64,000 nucleotides of DNA from Kordia antarctica (GTDB lineage Bacteria; Bacteroidota; Bacteroidia; Flavobacteriales; Flavobacteriaceae): assembly GCF_009901525.1 (NCBI RefSeq), contig NZ_CP019288.1, positions 4,245,501 to 4,309,500 on the forward strand, read 5' to 3'. Below are positions 1 to 7,396 of this stretch, piece after piece (position 1 is the first letter of the stretch; every line of letters starts with the position of its first letter). The position numbers were made by a program, and so were the translations under genes. The notes beneath the pieces are model-generated. The model saw only the letters and a program-made list of their open reading frames with translations. It was not told the DNA's origin and ran no database searches.

Positions 1-350
1 CAGACATGTTTCAAGATGGAGTAGAAGATGAAAAGTTGTTTGAAGCATTACAGCATTTAAAATACAATAAACATGAAGTGGTTTTATTTCATGTGTTTGA
101 TTCTGAAAAAGAATTAAATTTTGAGTTTGACAATAAACCAAAACGATTCGTTGATGTAGAATCGGGAGAACATATCGATATTTATGCTGATACGGTTCAG
201 GAAAATTATCAAAAAGCGGTTGAAACTTATTTTCAGCAATTAAAAATGAAATGTGCGCAATACAAAATAAAATATGTTACTGCAGACATTACAAAAGATT
301 TTGAAAAAATATTAGTTACGTATTTGGTTGAAAGACAAAAGTTTGCATAG
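1..350 (+). CDS. DUF58 domain protein, C-terminal part (5' end outside the window)
   Basis: The open frame runs in from the left edge, so only the last ~115 residues are seen. It carries the typical DUF58 ending: a 'LFEALQHLKYNKHEVVLFHV' stretch, then a short beta-rich segment with 'RFVDVESGE' and a conserved C-terminal helix. DUF58 proteins have a vWA-like fold and normally sit beside MoxR-type ATPases in aerotolerance-type operons, but that neighbour would lie outside the window. The Met at position 6 is internal, because family members have ~170 further residues upstream. Its role in the cell is not known from this fragment. Confidence 0.85.
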   Translation, partial: DMFQDGVEDEKLFEALQHLKYNKHEVVLFHVFDSEKELNFEFDNKPKRFVDVESGEHIDIYADTVQENYQKAVETYFQQLKMKCAQYKIKYVTADITKDFEKILVTYLVERQKFA

Positions 351-387
351 TTGGGTAAAAAAAAGTTCAATTTTTTATTCAAATATG

Positions 388-418
388 TTTGCATAAATAG
401 AATTGTAGTGTATATTTG
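388..418 (+). promoter_or_regulatory. Bacteroidetes-type promoter of tRNA-Asp
   Basis: TTTG (388-391), a 19-bp spacer, then TATATTTG (411-418) match the Bacteroidetes sigma-A consensus TTTG-N19-TAnnTTTG exactly. The tRNA starts 19 bp downstream. Confidence 0.8.
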
Positions 419-436
419 CATCCGCAATCAAGCAAC

Positions 437-510
437 GGTTTGGTAGTTCAGCTGGTTAGAATACATGCCTGTCACGCATGGGGTCGCGGGTTCGAATCCC
501 GTCCAGACCG
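437..510 (+). tRNA. tRNA-Asp (GTC)
   Basis: The 74-nt sequence folds as a cloverleaf: acceptor GGTTTGG pairs with CCAGACC, the anticodon loop reads CTGTCAC (anticodon GTC), the T loop is GGTTCGAATCC, and the discriminator base is G as expected for Asp. CCA is not encoded. A strong promoter precedes it and a terminator follows 10 bp later, so it is a single-gene transcript. Confidence 0.97.
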
Positions 511-520
511 CTACAATTGC

Positions 521-554
521 AAAAAAAGCTTCTCTTTATTGAGAAGCTTTTTTT
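521..554 (+). terminator. Rho-independent terminator after tRNA-Asp
   Basis: AAAAAGCTTCTC, a 6-nt loop, GAGAAGCTTTTTTT: a perfect stem followed by a T run. Confidence 0.9.
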
Positions 555-695
555 AGCAAAATGATTTAGTTGTGTTGTTTGAGGTAAATCCTTGATTTAC
601 CTTTGGTTTAGTAGTTAAACCAATGAAAAGCTTTCCTTTTTTCTGTATAGAAAATTGGGATGCTTTTTTATTTTACGGCAGTTTTTCTTCCAGAT

Positions 696-1196
696 TTAAA
701 AAATAACACCTTTATATTCCCAAAAGTCACTAATAAAAAAGCCTAAATAAATTAGTGCGACAATAAGCTTCAAGAAAGTAGAGAATAAGAAACCTATAAG
801 TGACCCAAAAGCAGCTTTAAAAGCACTTGAAGCATCTTTATTTGCAAATGCAAGTTCTCCAACTAATGCGCCTAAAAACGGTCCAATTATAATTCCAAAA
901 GGTCCTAAAAACAGCAATCCGAGTAGTAAACCAATTGTAGTTCCGTAAATTCCGTATTTGCTGCCACCAAAACGTTTGGTTCCGATTGCAGGAATAATAT
1001 AATCCAACACAAAAACTATAATAGCAATTGCTAATGTGATTCCTAAAAACGTCCAATTGTTCGGAATAGCTTCCGTAAGATGCATGAATAACAATCCAAA
1101 CCAACTTGTAATTGGCCCTGGAATTATAGGTAAAAAACTTCCGATGATTCCGAGTAGCATCAACAAAAAGCCGAGTATCGTAAAGAAAATATCCAT
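696..1196 (-). CDS. DUF456 family membrane protein
   Basis: A 166-residue, almost wholly hydrophobic protein with about four to five membrane segments and Gly/Pro-rich loops. The N-terminal 'LLGIIGSFLPIIPGP' and the internal 'GTKRFGGSKYGIYGTTIGLLLG' region (conserved residues Gly and Tyr) are the DUF456 signature, and the length fits the family. The function of DUF456 is unknown. It is divergent from the BlaI-like regulator at 1334, with the operator array (1248-1312) in the ~140 bp between them, so it could share that control. This last point is inference. Confidence 0.85.
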   Translation of the reverse strand: MDIFFTILGFLLMLLGIIGSFLPIIPGPITSWFGLLFMHLTEAIPNNWTFLGITLAIAIIVFVLDYIIPAIGTKRFGGSKYGIYGTTIGLLLGLLFLGPFGIIIGPFLGALVGELAFANKDASSAFKAAFGSLIGFLFSTFLKLIVALIYLGFFISDFWEYKGVIF

Positions 1197-1247
1197 ACAT
1201 TATTTTTTCAGTAAGACGCGTGCAATGAAAAAACGTTACAATTTTAT

Positions 1248-1312
1248 AACTAATAAATTAGTTTAAACTAAAAATTTAGTTATATTTGTTTCGTTGAACT
1301 AAGGAATTAGTT
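1248..1312 (+). promoter_or_regulatory. Three-copy operator dyad over the BlaI-operon promoter
   Basis: AACTAA-N4-TTAGTT occurs three times without mismatch: 1248-1263 (spacer TAAA), 1266-1281 (AAAT) and 1297-1312 (GGAA). A TATATTTG -7 element lies at 1281-1288, with TTAG 19 bp upstream in the -33 place. The three dyads therefore cover the -33 box, the spacer plus first base of the -7 box, and the expected start site. This placement is what a repressor needs. The downstream gene is a BlaI-type repressor, so autoregulation is the simplest reading. Confidence 0.7.
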
Positions 1313-1333
1313 GAAAAAACACAATGAAAATAT

Positions 1334-1702
1334 ATGAAGCAACTAACGAAAGCAGAAGAGGAAATTATGCAAATTCTGTGGCAACTGGAAAAAGCAAATG
1401 TAAAAACTATCATAGAAAACTTTGAAGGTTCCAAACCTGCGTATAATACGGTTTCTACGATTGTACGAATTTTAGAAAGCAAAGGATTTGTCGGATATGA
1501 AAAAGTTGGGAAAGGACATATATATTTTCCGCTGTTAGCGCAATCAGAATATAGCAATCAATCTATTTCGAAATTGGTGAACGGTTATTTTCAAGGATCT
1601 TTTAAAAGTATGGTTTCGTTTTTTATGGAAAAAAATGATATCAAAACTTCAGAATTAGAGGATATTCTCAAAGAAATTGAAAAAAATAACAAGAAATCAT
1701 GA
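1334..1702 (+). CDS. BlaI/MecI/CopY-family transcriptional repressor
   Basis: The 122-residue length matches the family. The N-terminal winged helix shows the family hallmarks 'LTKAEEEIMQILWQL' and 'AYNTVSTIVRILESKGFVG', and the C-terminal part is the helical dimerization domain that M56 peptidases inactivate in BlaI/MecI. The gene overlaps the following M56 peptidase by 4 bp (ATGA), the usual translationally coupled repressor/sensor pair. Three inverted repeats upstream are candidate binding sites. No beta-lactamase or penicillin-binding protein lies nearby, so the regulated function is probably not classical beta-lactam resistance. In Bacteroidetes these pairs are widespread with unknown signals. 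Confidence 0.92.
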   Translation: MKQLTKAEEEIMQILWQLEKANVKTIIENFEGSKPAYNTVSTIVRILESKGFVGYEKVGKGHIYFPLLAQSEYSNQSISKLVNGYFQGSFKSMVSFFMEKNDIKTSELEDILKEIEKNNKKS

Positions 1703-3189
1703 TTCTATACCTAATTCAAGTCGTTGCGTTTCAGCTATTATTTTTACTTAGTTACGATCTGTTTCTCAAAAAAGAAACATTTTTCAACTGGAATAGAGTC
1801 TATTTAATTTGCTCTTCGTTGATTTCTTTTCTGTTGCCATTTATCAAAATTGAAAGTTTTCAAAAAGCCATTCCGCAAGAATATATCATTCTTTTGCCAG
1901 AAATTGTATTAACGCCACAAAAAGCAGTCGAAACCATTGCGCCATCTTGGAATTGGTATCTTATTATTGGAATTACAGTAAGTAGTTTGTTGTTTCTGTT
2001 TAAAATTTCTCAATTAATTCGATTAAAATTAAAAGGAATCATTATTCACAAAGGAAGTTACAAAATCATCAAAATTCCTAAAAGCACGTTGGCGTTTTCC
2101 ATCTTTAATTATGTATTTATTGGTGAAGAAATTCAGGAAGAAAAACTAGCAGATATTCTTTCGCACGAGTTGGTTCATATTCGTGAAAAACATTCACTCG
2201 ATTTACTATATTTTGAACTTTTACGCATCTTATGTTGGTTCAATCCGTTGGTATACATTTATCAAAAACGAATCTCAGAATTACATGAATATATTGCAGA
2301 TGCAGCAATTGTTCAAGACAATAATAAATCCGATTATTATGAAAAATTGTTGACTGAAGTCTTTCAAACACAGCATTTTTCATTTACCAATCAATTCTTT
2401 AAACATTCATTAATCAAAAAACGAATCAGTATGTTAACAAAACAAAAATCTCGAGAAATTTTAAAATTAAAGTATTTAGTATTAATTCCTGTATTGGCTT
2501 TGTCTTTACTCTACACTTCGTGTGAAGATACAACGGTTGCAAACACGGACGATAAAGTAGAAGTTGTTGATGCCGAAGCAAAAAAAGAACTCATGAATGA
2601 TTTGATGGAAGAACTAAATAAGCTCAATGAAAGTCATAAAGGAGTTCAAATTTTGTCTGAGGATCAATATGAAAAGCAAACCGCTATTTTAACGCGAATT
2701 GCAGAATTGTTAGGCGATGAAAATGGTGGAGAGAGAATAAAGTTTGGCGAAGGACGTTTATATGACGACTATGTTATTGCTCGTAAAAAAAGCATCGCAG
2801 AAGATGATAGTTATAGCGAATTAGAAAAAGAATCTATTGATTTTAACGTTCTTGATAAAGTACCTGTTTTTCCAGGGTGTGAAAGCAAAGGAACATTTGA
2901 AGAATTGAAAAAATGCTTCTCACAAGGAATTTCGAAGCACGTTGTCCAAAACTTCAATATGAAAGAAATGGAGCATTTAGAATTAGTTGGTCGTCAAAAA
3001 ATATTTACTAAGTTTATTATTGATAAAAACGGATCTATCAAAGACATGATTATAAGAGCGCCACATCCTGAATTGAGTGCAGAAGTAGAACGTGTGTTAA
3101 ATACATTACCAAAATTAATACCTGGAATGAAAGATGGAAAACCAGTAAGTGTAAAATATGTGTTGCCAATTGCTTTCGATTTGAAATAA
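1699..3189 (+). CDS. M56 (BlaR1/MecR1-like) membrane metallopeptidase with C-terminal TonB-like domain
   Basis: 496 residues. Membrane helices lie near residues 1-20, 33-50 and 86-102. A zinc-peptidase motif HELVH is at 156-160, with 'EYIAD' at 197-201 supplying the downstream Glu ligand. A further helix spans about 258-273. Instead of the penicillin-binding sensor of BlaR1, the periplasmic tail ends (about residue 370 on) in a TonB_C-like module with 'VPVFPGC' and a second Cys, then 'GSIKDMIIRAPHPEL' and the final 'VKYVLPIAFDL'. By family knowledge it should cleave or trigger loss of the BlaI partner. The tail may sense or contact an envelope partner, which is inference. It is followed 16 bp later by a TPR gene. 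Confidence 0.9.
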   Translation: MILYLIQVVAFQLLFLLSYDLFLKKETFFNWNRVYLICSSLISFLLPFIKIESFQKAIPQEYIILLPEIVLTPQKAVETIAPSWNWYLIIGITVSSLLFLFKISQLIRLKLKGIIIHKGSYKIIKIPKSTLAFSIFNYVFIGEEIQEEKLADILSHELVHIREKHSLDLLYFELLRILCWFNPLVYIYQKRISELHEYIADAAIVQDNNKSDYYEKLLTEVFQTQHFSFTNQFFKHSLIKKRISMLTKQKSREILKLKYLVLIPVLALSLLYTSCEDTTVANTDDKVEVVDAEAKKELMNDLMEELNKLNESHKGVQILSEDQYEKQTAILTRIAELLGDENGGERIKFGEGRLYDDYVIARKKSIAEDDSYSELEKESIDFNVLDKVPVFPGCESKGTFEELKKCFSQGISKHVVQNFNMKEMEHLELVGRQKIFTKFIIDKNGSIKDMIIRAPHPELSAEVERVLNTLPKLIPGMKDGKPVSVKYVLPIAFDLK

Positions 3190-3205
3190 TTTTTAAAATA
3201 TAGAC

Positions 3206-4348
3206 ATGAATAAAGTACTGTTATTATTCATCACACTAATATGTATAAGCAAAGTCGGAGCGCAATCTTCGGCTTTTGCTGTTGCAGATAGTTTATATCG
3301 TGTTGGAAACTATTCCAAAGCGATTGAAGCATATAAAAAACTTGAAAATAGCAGTTATGCAAACACGCAAATTGCAAAAGCATACAAAGCCTTAGGAAAC
3401 TCTAAAAAAGCCATAGAAAATTACGAAAAGGTGTTAGATAGAGATTCTTTAAATATGTTGGTATTGTATGAGTATGGAAAGTTATTGTTTTCGGTGGGAA
3501 AGTTGAAAAAATCATTGACTATTTTTGAAAAGTTAAAATTGAAAGACACACTAAATCCAAATTTTCACTATCAAGTTGGATTGGCGAAAGAAGCGTTACA
3601 GCAAGAAGACTTTATACAATCGTATAAAACAGCTTTTCAATTGGATTCGCAACATCAAAAGAGTATTTATAAGCTTATTAGAAATAGTTTGCAATTTCAA
3701 AAATTTGAAAAAACAGCAACATATATTAAAGTTGGTTTAGATAATAATTCAGACGATTTAAAAATAATTGGATACAATGCACAATTATTCTACGCGCAAA
3801 AAAAATATAGAAAGGCTTTGATGTGGTTCGAAAAATTAATTGATCGAAAAAAAGCAACAAAATATGTATATGAAAAATCAGCATATTGTGCGTATCGTAT
3901 TGGGAAAATTTTAAAGTCGATTGCCTATTATGAAGAAGCATTAAAACTTGAAGATGGAAATTATTTCTATCATTCGCAATTGGCAAAACTATATTATCAA
4001 GATGGAATCATTGAAAAAGCGGAACATCACGCTTCGCAAGCAATTATAGCCAAAATGACTGATCCTTCAGGCGATTATTATATTCTTGGTTTGGTACATT
4101 TTGATCGAAAAGAACACGGAAAAGCAATCAAACTTTTCAAAATGGCGTTGGAGGAAAATCCTGAGTATGAAGCAGCGCAATTTCAGCTAGCATTATGTAC
4201 AGATAATTATTATTCAGATTTAAAAGAAAAATTAAAAATGTACGAACGTTTCAATGAAAAATTTCCAAAAGCAAAAATTGAAATGCGAACAATTATCAAT
4301 ACGCGAATTCGGGAACTCAAATCAGAAATTCACTTAAAAGGAGAATAA
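3206..4348 (+). CDS. Exported tetratricopeptide-repeat protein
   Basis: 380 residues beginning with a signal peptide (hydrophobic 4-16, cleavage likely after 'VGAQ'). The rest is a run of helical TPR units, for example 'YRVGNYSKAIEAYKKLE', 'KALGNSKKAIENYEKVLDRD', 'YRIGKILKSIAYYEEALKLE' and 'FDRKEHGKAIKLFKMALEEN'. No catalytic domain is visible. It is probably a periplasmic scaffold. The 16-bp gap to the M56 gene and shared strand suggest one operon, so it is likely a target or partner of that regulatory system. The substrate is unknown. Confidence 0.85.
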   Translation: MNKVLLLFITLICISKVGAQSSAFAVADSLYRVGNYSKAIEAYKKLENSSYANTQIAKAYKALGNSKKAIENYEKVLDRDSLNMLVLYEYGKLLFSVGKLKKSLTIFEKLKLKDTLNPNFHYQVGLAKEALQQEDFIQSYKTAFQLDSQHQKSIYKLIRNSLQFQKFEKTATYIKVGLDNNSDDLKIIGYNAQLFYAQKKYRKALMWFEKLIDRKKATKYVYEKSAYCAYRIGKILKSIAYYEEALKLEDGNYFYHSQLAKLYYQDGIIEKAEHHASQAIIAKMTDPSGDYYILGLVHFDRKEHGKAIKLFKMALEENPEYEAAQFQLALCTDNYYSDLKEKLKMYERFNEKFPKAKIEMRTIINTRIRELKSEIHLKGE

Positions 4349-4406
4349 TCGAACTAAAATTGCGGCAAAATGTCTAAAAGTTGTATTTTTCATCATATTT
4401 GTAGTA

Positions 4407-4883
4407 ATGAAACGACTGTGGACATATTGTATAATACTTTTTCTATGTGTTTCTTGTGAATTTATAAATGGTTCTGTTGTAACAGAAGAAACTATTGTAG
4501 CGCAAGAAAAACAGAGTATTGATTTAGATACGGTTGATGAATTTCCCTCATTTGCAAGTTGCGATCATTTAGAAAAAGAAGCACAAAAAAACTGTTTTTT
4601 TAAAGCCTTAACGGATCAAATTTACGAACGTTTATCGCAAAACAATTTAATGGTTTCTAAAGCCATTCGCGATACGATTCAGGTAGAATTACATATAGAT
4701 TCTTTGGGAAGTATTAAGATTTCTAACATTCGAAAAGCAGCATTTACAACCAAGCAACTACCAAGTTTAGACAGTTTAATTCGCGAAAGCATCAACAATT
4801 TACCAAAAGCTTCTCCTGCTAACAAACGCGGAATTCCCGTAGCGACAAAGTTTGTGTTGCCGATTATTTTGAATGTTGAATGA
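4407..4883 (+). CDS. Small lipoprotein with TonB C-terminal-like fold
   Basis: 158 residues. The signal ends in a lipobox-like 'FLCVSC' with Cys17 as the likely lipidated residue. The mature part repeats the pattern seen in the tail of the M56 protein: 'VDEFPSFASC', a second Cys about 15 residues on, then 'VELHIDSLGSIKISNI', a Leu/Pro-rich helix and a closing 'ATKFVLPIILNVE' strand. It is last in the BlaI/M56/TPR operon (58-bp gap). It is probably attached to a membrane facing the periplasm. Role unknown. Acting as partner or decoy for the M56 tail is only a guess. Confidence 0.7.
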   Translation: MKRLWTYCIILFLCVSCEFINGSVVTEETIVAQEKQSIDLDTVDEFPSFASCDHLEKEAQKNCFFKALTDQIYERLSQNNLMVSKAIRDTIQVELHIDSLGSIKISNIRKAAFTTKQLPSLDSLIRESINNLPKASPANKRGIPVATKFVLPIILNVE

Positions 4884-4906
4884 TTTTCTCTGTTTCTCTG
4901 TTTTTT

Positions 4907-4952
4907 GTTGATTTGTTTTTCGTTGATTTGTTTTTCGTTGATTTGTCTGTTG
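4907..4952. repeat. Short 15-bp tandem repeat
   Basis: GTTGATTTGTTTTTC is present twice exactly (4907-4921, 4922-4936), then a partial third copy begins. It lies just after the lipoprotein stop codon and before the 8-bp array. No reading frame is implied. Confidence 0.8.
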
Positions 4953-4973
4953 TATCTTCAAAAAAATTATTTT

Positions 4974-5077
4974 AAACTCACAAACTCACAAACTCACAAA
5001 CTCACAAACTCACAAACTCACAAACTCACAAACTCACAAACTCACAAACTCACAAACTCACAAACTCACAAACTCAC
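4974..5077. repeat. 8-bp tandem repeat, 13 copies
   Basis: AAACTCAC is repeated without error 13 times (104 bp). Because 8 is not a multiple of 3 it is not coding. It separates the M56 operon from the RES/Xre pair and lies about 100 bp upstream of the antitoxin start, so copy-number change would alter spacing but probably not the core promoter. Perfect identity suggests recent slippage expansion. Confidence 0.97.
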
Positions 5078-5139
5078 CTGTTGAATTTCGTTAAATTAAT
5101 AAAAAAATACTCTTTTTGGTTTAAACCTCGTAAAATATC

Positions 5140-5151
5140 CGTAAATTTACG
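5140..5151. promoter_or_regulatory. Palindrome at the likely RES/Xre promoter
   Basis: CGTAAATTTACG is a perfect 12-bp palindrome. It contains TAAATTTA, one base from the TAnnTTTG -7 consensus, 28 bp before the antitoxin start. Xre-type antitoxins usually repress their own promoter, so this is a candidate operator. A good -33 element at 19 bp is not seen. Confidence 0.35.
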
Positions 5152-5178
5152 CAACACATTAGGTAAAAATGCTAAAAT

Positions 5179-5592
5179 ATGGAAGCTTTAACATTAACAA
5201 GCTATATTGACAACCGAAACGATTCGCCACAAAATAAACTGAAAATCATTCATGCTACACGAAATGGTGTCACACGTTCACAACTCAAAAAATTCAGTCT
5301 GCGCGTTGCGTTGACACTGACTAAAATATCAGAAATTGTTCCTGCTTCCTATTCTACATTATCCAAAAAGTCAAGTTATGACAAAGAAGTAAGCGAACGT
5401 TTATTCGAAATTGCAGAAGTATACTCAAAAGGATTTGAAGTTTTTGGTGATGAAAAAAAATTCACACGATGGCTCAATAAAAAGAGTAAAGTTTTAGGCA
5501 GTCAAACACCTTTTTCGCTACTTGATACAAGTTACGGCGTTAAATTAGTGATAGACGAAATTAGACGTATTGATTACGGAATTTTTGCTTAA
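5179..5592 (+). CDS. Xre/MbcA/ParS-type antitoxin (DUF2384) of RES toxin pair 1
   Basis: 137 residues. The N-terminal part looks like an Xre-type helix-turn-helix ('SLRVALTLTKISEIVPAS', then 'YSTLSKKS'). The C-terminal part is the toxin-binding domain with 'FGDEKKFTRWLNKKSKVLG' and 'PFSLLDTSYGVKLVIDEI'. Its stop codon overlaps the toxin start by one base, so the two are translationally coupled. Family members neutralize RES-domain NAD-degrading toxins by covering the active site and bind their own promoter. Confidence 0.9.
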   Translation: MEALTLTSYIDNRNDSPQNKLKIIHATRNGVTRSQLKKFSLRVALTLTKISEIVPASYSTLSKKSSYDKEVSERLFEIAEVYSKGFEVFGDEKKFTRWLNKKSKVLGSQTPFSLLDTSYGVKLVIDEIRRIDYGIFA

Positions 5593-6056
5593 TGATTATA
5601 TACAGAATAGACAGAGCAAAGCGTAGAAATAATTTACTTTCAGGAGTTGGCGCAGAAAAAATTGGCGGTCGTTGGAACGAAATCGGCACACGCGCTATTT
5701 ATACTTCACAACACATTTCATTAGCGTATTTAGAAGTTGTCATGCACTTAGATATCACAGAAGATTTACCAAGTGATCGTATTTTAGTTCATATTGAAAT
5801 TCCAGATGAGGTTTTTATTTATGAATTCACAAAATTACCTAAAGACTGGAACACATTTCCATACAATAGTAGAACCCAAGAAATATTTACCAAATTCGTT
5901 GAAGAAAACAAATCTGCTGTTTTAAAAGTTCCTTCCGCAATTGTAAAAGACGAATACAATTATATAATCAATCCATTACACATAGATTTCCACAAAATTA
6001 GCGTTGCTAAAGTTCAAAAATTCACGTTTGATTCACGTTTGTATTATGATACTTAA
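5592..6056 (+). CDS. RES-domain toxin, pair 1
   Basis: 154 residues, the normal RES length. The three conserved residues that name the family are visible: Arg in 'IGGRWNEIG', Glu in 'AYLEVVMHL' and Ser in 'VPSAIV'. The usual 'NYIINPLH' ending is also present. RES toxins such as MbcT degrade NAD+ in the cytoplasm. It sits directly behind its antitoxin. All key residues are intact, so it should be active. The identity of the exact reaction (phosphorolysis or hydrolysis) cannot be read from sequence. Confidence 0.9.
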   Translation: MIIYRIDRAKRRNNLLSGVGAEKIGGRWNEIGTRAIYTSQHISLAYLEVVMHLDITEDLPSDRILVHIEIPDEVFIYEFTKLPKDWNTFPYNSRTQEIFTKFVEENKSAVLKVPSAIVKDEYNYIINPLHIDFHKISVAKVQKFTFDSRLYYDT

Positions 6057-6061
6057 TGTTT

Positions 6062-7330
6062 TTAACGATTATATGGCGATTCATTAATCCAATGAAAACC
6101 TCTATTAATTAATCTGAATTTCTTTAAATCAAATTGTTTTGCTTCCATAAAAATAGAATCTCCATTATGTGTGCCTTTCAGTGAAAGTATACTGTCTTTT
6201 AATACATACTTAAATTTATATGAATCTTCATTTCTATCTATAGAAAGTGTTTTATATACAGTATCTAGTTGCGAGCTAAATCGAAGTTGTTCATCTTCCA
6301 TTGTAAAAATTGAAAGATGTCTTTCACGTTGAATCACGATTCTTTTCCACAAAGTTTTATCAGTAATTATTAACGGAATTGTATCATTATTTTTTACAAT
6401 TTGCTTGAGATCATAAATTCCATACATTGCTGGTTTTGGCGCGCTAGAACCTCTTGTGTTTTCCAATCCAATAGCACGCGAAAAGTTTGAATACAGCAAA
6501 AAACTGATAAAACATATTTTTATAACTAGTAAACCAATATTCAATTTACGCTTTTTAAAATAATGTGGAAAACTTCTCGGAATCGTTGTAGCTGTTGTAA
6601 AAAATACGGCAAAAACGCGTTTCCAATCTTGCAAGAAAATAAATAGCGAAAACAATAGTAAGTGAAACGAAAATAATTTTACAGGAATATCATAACTCAT
6701 ATTCATTACAAACACATTCAGCATCACACCAACACAAACAAAAGCACCAAATGTGCGTGTGCGGCGTGAAATTAATAACAAACCTCCGAGAACTTCACTC
6801 AAGCCCGCAAAAAATGTATAAAATTTGGACGCGCCCATGAATGTCCAAGCAATTCCCATTGGAGAAGAATCTCCGTAAGGTTGAATTAATCGTGTCAATC
6901 TTGGATCTGGAAATTGCAATTTATACACTTTCATAAATCCGTATACCAACATAAAAAAGATGAGGTAATACGTAATGTAAACAACCAAAATGCGCAATAA
7001 TTTCCAGTAATGTGGTCGTTTGCGATCAAGAATACTCCAAATTAGTGTTCCCAAAAGAGCAACCAAAAAATAGCAAAACACTTGAACATAATCGTATGTT
7101 GTATCTCCACTTCCCGAAAATGCTGCCGAACTATCAATTGTAACATTGAATACAGTTTCTCCAATATAAGGTACTATTTTTGACCACAATATGTCATCAA
7201 TTTTATCTGTAAATCCATCTAAAAAAGTAAATGCAATTAATGGAAATGGAAGCGCAAATAAAAGTGTGTAAATAACGCAAAAGCGAAATCCTATTTTCTG
7301 AAAAATATTCCAAGAAGTTTGTATAAACAT
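6062..7330 (-). CDS. DoxX-like polytopic membrane protein
   Basis: 422 residues with roughly seven to eight membrane helices over the first ~290 residues, and a soluble tail. The middle contains the DoxX-like pattern 'GGLLLISRRTRTFGAF' followed by 'VMNMSYDIPVKLFSFHLLL', where the Asn, Tyr-Asp and Pro-Val-Lys are conserved. The tail (from about 320) is beta-rich. The function of these long DoxX-like proteins is unknown. The IS3 element ends only ~20 bp upstream of the start codon, so the native promoter has probably been displaced and expression may now depend on read-through from the IS. Confidence 0.65.
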   Translation of the reverse strand: MFIQTSWNIFQKIGFRFCVIYTLLFALPFPLIAFTFLDGFTDKIDDILWSKIVPYIGETVFNVTIDSSAAFSGSGDTTYDYVQVFCYFLVALLGTLIWSILDRKRPHYWKLLRILVVYITYYLIFFMLVYGFMKVYKLQFPDPRLTRLIQPYGDSSPMGIAWTFMGASKFYTFFAGLSEVLGGLLLISRRTRTFGAFVCVGVMLNVFVMNMSYDIPVKLFSFHLLLFSLFIFLQDWKRVFAVFFTTATTIPRSFPHYFKKRKLNIGLLVIKICFISFLLYSNFSRAIGLENTRGSSAPKPAMYGIYDLKQIVKNNDTIPLIITDKTLWKRIVIQRERHLSIFTMEDEQLRFSSQLDTVYKTLSIDRNEDSYKFKYVLKDSILSLKGTHNGDSIFMEAKQFDLKKFRLINRGFHWINESPYNR

Positions 7331-7396
7331 TTGGTAGTTTAGTTGTGTTTTGACCCCTGTAAAACAAGAGTATTCTTTTAAATTTCGTTAGTTAAA

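Noticed and set aside
437-510. Integration site at tRNA-Asp
   Set aside because: No integrase or repeated tRNA end is seen nearby.
4974-5077. Coding repeat or CRISPR
   Set aside because: 8-bp unit is not a multiple of 3, there are no spacers.
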